Assembly (NCBI GenBank): GCA_905215395.1
Contig: CAJMQA010000129.1
Location: 1 to 9,299 of the forward strand
DNA: 9,299 nucleotides
Source of the DNA: an uncultured bacterium
Lineage (GTDB): Bacteria; Bacteroidota; Bacteroidia; Bacteroidales; Marinifilaceae
Reading direction: 5' to 3'
Below, piece by piece: positions 6,224 through 9,299 of the stretch (its first letter is position 1; the number at the start of each line of letters is the position of its first letter). The notes beneath the pieces were generated by a model that worked only from the letters and a program-made list of their open reading frames with translations, was not told the DNA's origin and made no database searches. The position numbers and the translations under genes were made by a program.

Positions 6224-6565
6224 ATGATTATGAAATTAAGAGAGCAGGAAGGATGTGTCATTGCAGAATTCTCAGATCTGAAAAGATTTACCCTGGCAGT
6301 GACCGAAGAAGTGAAAACAGAATTAAAACCCATTCTTTCAGAACAAGGATGTAAAATGATTTTAAATCTGGAAAACGTCGAGTTCATTGACAGTAGCGGG
6401 ATTGGCTGTATTATTTCCCTGGTTAAGACAGCCAAAAGCAGCGGGTCGCATTTTGTGATTTGTAATCTTCAGAAAGAGGTTATGGACGTCATCAATTTAT
6501 TACATTTACAAATGATTCTGGATATAGAAAAGGATTTAGCCAGCAGTACCCAACGCTTTTCTTAA
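6224..6565 (+). CDS. STAS-domain protein, anti-sigma factor antagonist-like
   Basis: A 113-residue single STAS domain like SpoIIAA/RsbV, which in other bacteria releases a sigma factor or other partner by binding an anti-sigma kinase and is switched off by serine phosphorylation. The core motif is LNLENVEFIDSSGIGCI (47-63). S58, the second serine of DSSG, matches the serine phosphorylated in SpoIIAA. There is no membrane segment or signal peptide, so it is cytoplasmic. ATG codons at 6224 and 6230 are both possible starts; the A-rich leader does not decide between them. No RsbW-like kinase or PP2C phosphatase gene is nearby, so its partner is unknown. A terminator follows at once and its own promoter precedes it, so it is probably monocistronic and independent of the two-component genes that follow. 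Confidence 0.88.
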   Translation: MIMKLREQEGCVIAEFSDLKRFTLAVTEEVKTELKPILSEQGCKMILNLENVEFIDSSGIGCIISLVKTAKSSGSHFVICNLQKEVMDVINLLHLQMILDIEKDLASSTQRFS

Positions 6566-6589
6566 TCCTTCCTATTTATTAAGATCCGT

Positions 6590-6645
6590 CAATCCCTCAA
6601 TTTTCTGACATACCAGGAAAATCTGAGGGATTGTTCTTTTATTTC
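6590..6645 (+). terminator. Intrinsic terminator after the STAS gene
   Basis: CAATCCCTCA (6590-6599) pairs perfectly with TGAGGGATTG (6624-6633). An inner TTTTC (6601-6605) / GAAAA (6617-6621) helix extends the stem. It is followed by the T-rich tail TTCTTTTATTT. It separates the STAS unit from the response regulator unit. Confidence 0.88.
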
Positions 6646-6677
6646 AGTTGTATTTCAGAATTGTTTTTTTTTCTTTG
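6641..6677 (+). promoter_or_regulatory. Direct-repeat operator and -7 box before the response regulator gene
   Basis: ATTTCAG (6641-6647) is repeated exactly at 6652-6658, an 11-nt period with a 4-nt spacer. After 11 more nt comes TTTCTTTG (6670-6677), one mismatch from the -7 consensus TAnnTTTG. No TTTG -33 element is present; the repeats lie at that position. This is the layout of a PhoB-type activated promoter, so autoregulation by the adjacent regulator is likely. The transcript leader would be very short (about 10-15 nt). Confidence 0.5.
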
Positions 6678-6694
6678 TAATAAAATTTAGACCC

Positions 6695-7372
6695 ATGAAA
6701 ATCCTCATTGTTGAAGACGACCCGTCATTGCGTGAAATCATACGGAAAACTCTGGAAAAAGAGAGATATATCACTGAAGAAGCCCCGGACTACAGGACTG
6801 CGCTGGAAAAAACAGAGGACTATACCTATGACTGTATCCTGCTGGATATCATGCTTCCCGGCGGGAACGGATTAGCCTTACTTGAAGAATTAAAAAAACA
6901 ACATAAAAAGGAGAATATTATCATCATTTCAGCGAAAGATTCCCTAGAAGATAAAGTACTGGGGCTGGAGCTAGGTGCCGATGACTATTTGCCCAAACCT
7001 TTTCACCTTGCAGAATTGACCGCCAGAATAAAAAGTGTCATACGCAGGAATCATCACGAAGGGGAATTAACCATCAATTATGGAAACATACAGATTGATC
7101 CGGATAAATTCAAGGTCCTGATCTGCGACCAGGAAGTTGAACTCAACCGGAAAGAGTATGACATTTTACTTTATTTTATACAACGTCCGGAAAGAATGAT
7201 CAACAAAATGACTCTGGCAGAAGCAGTCTGGGGAGACCATATCGACCAGGTGGACAATTATGATTTCATCTATGCACAGGTTAAAAATTTACGTAAAAGA
7301 TTGACAGACGCCGGAGCTACTGCTGAAATCAAAGCTGTTTACGGATTCGGGTATAAAATGACATTGAAATAA
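6695..7372 (+). CDS. Response regulator transcription factor, OmpR/PhoB family
   Basis: A 225-residue cytoplasmic DNA-binding regulator. The receiver domain (about 1-118) shows the acidic pocket (E7, D8, D9 in ILIVEDDP), the phosphate-accepting D51 in LLDIMLPGGNG, the switch serine S79 in IIIISAKD, Y98, and the invariant lysine K101 in DDYLPKPF. The C-terminal winged helix (about 128-223) shows ELNRKEYDILLYF, the recognition-helix region VDNYDFIYAQVKNLRKRL, and the hairpin wing AVYGFGYKM. All key residues are present. The gene lies 2 nt upstream of the histidine kinase gene, so the two form a cognate pair and one operon. Members of this family bind direct repeats with about 11-bp period, which matches the repeats found before this gene and before the PepSY-like gene. 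The signal sensed is unknown. Confidence 0.95.
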   Translation: MKILIVEDDPSLREIIRKTLEKERYITEEAPDYRTALEKTEDYTYDCILLDIMLPGGNGLALLEELKKQHKKENIIIISAKDSLEDKVLGLELGADDYLPKPFHLAELTARIKSVIRRNHHEGELTINYGNIQIDPDKFKVLICDQEVELNRKEYDILLYFIQRPERMINKMTLAEAVWGDHIDQVDNYDFIYAQVKNLRKRLTDAGATAEIKAVYGFGYKMTLK

Positions 7373-7374
7373 AT

Positions 7375-8649
7375 ATGAAACTGATTTATCGTATACTGAT
7401 CCGTTTGTCCCTGATATTGACTATTGTCATGACCCTTTGGGGATTTTGGTTCTATCTGACTATAGTAGATGAGATCAATGACGAAGTAGACGACACATTA
7501 GAAGATTATTCAGAAATGATCATTACCCGTTCTCTAGCAGGCCAAACTTTACCTGCCCAATCCGACGGAAGCAATAACAGCTACTACCTCACAGCCGTAT
7601 CTGCAGAATATGCCAGAAAATATAAACATGTCCGGTATTCGGATGAAATGGTATACATTCAGGAAAAACACGAAACTGAACCTGCCCGGATTTTAAAAAC
7701 TATTTTTAAAGATAAAAACCACCAATACTTTGAACTGACTGTCAGCATCCCCACCATCGAAAAAGAAGACTTGAGGGATGCCATACTGAACTGGATCATT
7801 CTCCTTTATATCACTTTACTGACCTTGATATTAGTCCTGAATATATGGGTTTTTTACAGAAGTATGCGCCCCCTGTATACCTTATTAAAATGGATGGACC
7901 AATATACCATCAGTAAAGAAGAAAAAGTCCCGGAACTAAAGACCGACATCACTGAATTCCGGAAACTGCACGAAGCTGCGCAACGCAGCGTTTTGCGTAA
8001 CCAAGCCATCTATGAACAACAGAAACAATTCATCGGCAATGCTTCCCATGAATTACAAACTCCTCTTGCTATCTGCCAGAACCGTCTGGAAATGCTAAGC
8101 GAAGGAGAATCCCTCACAGAGGAACAACTGGAAGAGATTGCTAAGATTCAGAGCACCCTCTCCTACATCATCCGGCTGAATAAATCCCTGCTTTTCCTGT
8201 CCAAAATCGACAATGCCCAATTCCCGGAGACCAAAACCATACATCTGAATGAATTGCTCAAACAACAAATTGAAAATTATCAGGAAATCTATGCCTACAA
8301 ACAAATCACGCTAAACCTGAACGAAATATCCGTTTTGAGTGTCCGGATGAACGAGACATTAGCCATTGCGCTAATGACCAACCTATTAAAGAATGCCTAT
8401 ATTTACAGTATTCCTCAAGGCACCATTGAAATTTCAGTTACAGAGTACAGCCTGAAATTTTCCAATAGCGGAATACAGGAACCTCTGGATACAGAGAAAA
8501 TTTTCCAACGTTTCTATCAGGGCCAAAATCCTGTCAAAGGTTCCTCCGGACTAGGACTTGCAATAGCAAAGGCCATCTGCACACTTTACCATTTTCAACT
8601 CAACTACACTTACAATGGCACACACTGCTTCGAAATTATTTTCTATTAA
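7375..8649 (+). CDS. Sensor histidine kinase, inner membrane
   Basis: A 424-residue kinase that presumably phosphorylates the regulator encoded just upstream. TM1 (about 9-30) and TM2 (about 138-161) flank a periplasmic sensor region of about 105 residues with no motif I recognise. A linker of about 50 residues follows, then the HisKA domain with the H box GNASHELQTPLA (phospho-accepting H225), and a HATPase domain with the N box NLLKNA (336-341), the F-box-like IFQRFYQG (376-383) and the G2 box GSSGLGLAIAKAI (389-401). At the G1 box, where DxGxG is usual, the sequence is SNSG (363-366), with asparagine in place of the aspartate. From memory many Bacteroidota kinases have N-T/S-G here, so it is probably active. 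The start ATG is 2 nt after the regulator stop. I see no terminator after the gene before the PepSY-like gene. Confidence 0.94.
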   Translation: MKLIYRILIRLSLILTIVMTLWGFWFYLTIVDEINDEVDDTLEDYSEMIITRSLAGQTLPAQSDGSNNSYYLTAVSAEYARKYKHVRYSDEMVYIQEKHETEPARILKTIFKDKNHQYFELTVSIPTIEKEDLRDAILNWIILLYITLLTLILVLNIWVFYRSMRPLYTLLKWMDQYTISKEEKVPELKTDITEFRKLHEAAQRSVLRNQAIYEQQKQFIGNASHELQTPLAICQNRLEMLSEGESLTEEQLEEIAKIQSTLSYIIRLNKSLLFLSKIDNAQFPETKTIHLNELLKQQIENYQEIYAYKQITLNLNEISVLSVRMNETLAIALMTNLLKNAYIYSIPQGTIEISVTEYSLKFSNSGIQEPLDTEKIFQRFYQGQNPVKGSSGLGLAIAKAICTLYHFQLNYTYNGTHCFEIIFY

Positions 8650-8752
8650 TTAATTGTAAGAATCATTATCTCTATCCGTATAAAACAAGTATAATCCTTC
8701 AAACGTATGAGAAAGAAGAAATTTTTCGTATAAAATGCTTCGGAAGCCGATT

Positions 8753-8788
8753 ATTTCAAATTCTTTTCAGTTTTCAGGGGTAATTTTG
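8753..8788 (+). promoter_or_regulatory. Direct-repeat operator and -7 box before the PepSY-like gene
   Basis: ATTTCAA (8753-8759), a 4-nt spacer and TTTTCAG (8764-8770) repeat with an 11-nt period. A second TTTTCAG follows at once (8771-8777). The perfect -7 word TAATTTTG (8781-8788) begins 10 nt after the end of the first pair, and no TTTG -33 element is present. Sequence and spacing match the element before the response regulator gene, which suggests control by the same regulator. Confidence 0.5.
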
Positions 8789-8815
8789 AATTATAAATTT
8801 TAAAATTAGAAGATT

Positions 8816-9253
8816 ATGAAACAGTTAATTGTATTATTTGCATGCATATTTGCATTAAACGGGCTTGCAAAAGCCGGTGACGACAAACCCATCACGATGA
8901 ACGAACTTCCGCAAAAATCCCAACAGTTCATTCACAAATTTTTTGCTAAAGAAGAAATTTCCCTGGTAAAAATGGAAAAAGAAATGTGGGATAAAAGTTA
9001 TGAAGTAATTTTTACTAACGGACAAAAAGTGGAATTTGACAAAAACGGAGTATGGAAAGAGGTTGATTGCCAGTATTCTGCTGTACCCAAAGGCATTCTG
9101 CCGGAAGCCATACAGAAACATGTAACTGAAAAGTATCCCAACGCCAAAATTTTAAAAATTGAACAGGACAGTAAAAAAATTGAAGTTGAGCTGGACAACA
9201 AACTGGAACTCAAATTTAACCACAACAATCAATTAATCGGCATTGATCATTAA
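8816..9253 (+). CDS. Secreted PepSY-like (DUF2874) protein
   Basis: A 145-residue exported protein of the Bacteroidota PepSY-like family (DUF2874, PF11396, labelled beta-lactamase-inhibitor-like for its fold). The signal peptide is residues 1-20, with a hydrophobic core and probable cleavage after AKA (A20). No lipobox cysteine is at the right position, so it should be free in the periplasm. The mature part holds two PepSY-like repeats. The first has LPQKSQQFIHKFF, YEVIFTNGQKVEFDKNGVWKEVD (62-84, conserved Y-E-V, G, F-D and W positions) and a VPKGILP link; the second has YPNAKILKIE, then a strand pair with F-N and IGID at the end. The molecular function is not known. It lies 166 bp after the histidine kinase gene, behind a promoter with the same repeat as the regulator gene, so a role as target or periplasmic modulator of this system is a reasonable inference. 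Confidence 0.88.
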   Translation: MKQLIVLFACIFALNGLAKAGDDKPITMNELPQKSQQFIHKFFAKEEISLVKMEKEMWDKSYEVIFTNGQKVEFDKNGVWKEVDCQYSAVPKGILPEAIQKHVTEKYPNAKILKIEQDSKKIEVELDNKLELKFNHNNQLIGIDH

Positions 9254-9271
9254 CCCTTTATACGAACAAAC

Positions 9272-9299
9272 ATGAAATTATCTCTATTACCCCTGATTA
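9272..9299 (+). CDS. Start of a further gene, truncated by the window end
   Basis: An ATG at 9272, 18 bp after the PepSY-like stop, opens a frame reading MKLSLLPLI to the window edge, which looks like the beginning of a signal peptide. The A-rich leader (GAACAAAC) and close spacing suggest co-transcription with the PepSY-like gene. A second PepSY-like protein would be typical at this place, but nine residues cannot show it. Confidence 0.5.

Noticed and set aside
6178..6435. Minus-strand open frame opposite the STAS gene
   Set aside because: It is a shadow of the STAS gene, which has clear domain motifs on the + strand.

Overview
The window looks like a chromosomal segment from a member of the Bacteroidales (Bacteroidota), possibly near Odoribacter or Parabacteroides; the genus is a guess. 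The evidence is the moderate-to-low GC, A-rich leaders with no Shine-Dalgarno sequence, promoter elements of the Bacteroidota type (TTTG about 20 nt before TAnnTTTG), a short SerA of the lysine-variant type found in Bacteroides, a DUF1015 gene beside serC and serA, and a PepSY-like (DUF2874) secreted protein beside a two-component system.

Layout. (1) 1-611, + strand: the 3' part of an ABC-2 type transporter permease. (2) 612-1216: a 605-bp convergent region with no protein gene that I can support. It is dense in inverted repeats: two related long hairpins (649-717 and 753-818), a symmetric stem-loop (830-861) and a 140-nt rod-shaped foldback (874-1013). I read this as a probable structured RNA gene, more likely on the minus strand. 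(3) 1217-4579, minus strand: serC, serA and a DUF1015 gene, ending in a strong terminator (1166-1204). (4) 4791-5891, minus strand: gcvT with its own terminator (4735-4758). (5) 5892-6223: a divergent promoter region. (6) 6224-6565, + strand: a small STAS-domain anti-sigma-factor antagonist followed by a terminator. (7) 6695-8649, + strand: an OmpR/PhoB-family response regulator and a membrane histidine kinase, 2 nt apart. (8) 8816-9253: a secreted PepSY-like protein, followed by the first codons of another gene at 9272.

How they work together. SerA and SerC carry out the first two steps of serine synthesis from 3-phosphoglycerate. No phosphoserine phosphatase is present; the third gene is the uncharacterised DUF1015 protein. 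GcvT is the aminomethyltransferase of glycine cleavage, so the left half of the window concerns serine, glycine and one-carbon metabolism. The right half is a signalling module. The regulator gene and the PepSY-like gene both carry a 7-N4-7 direct repeat (ATTTCAG-N4-ATTTCAG and ATTTCAA-N4-TTTTCAG) placed 10-11 nt before a TAnnTTTG-like -7 box. This is the geometry of a PhoB-type operator. It suggests that the two-component system controls its own transcription and that of the PepSY-like gene, and it is the most testable new observation here.
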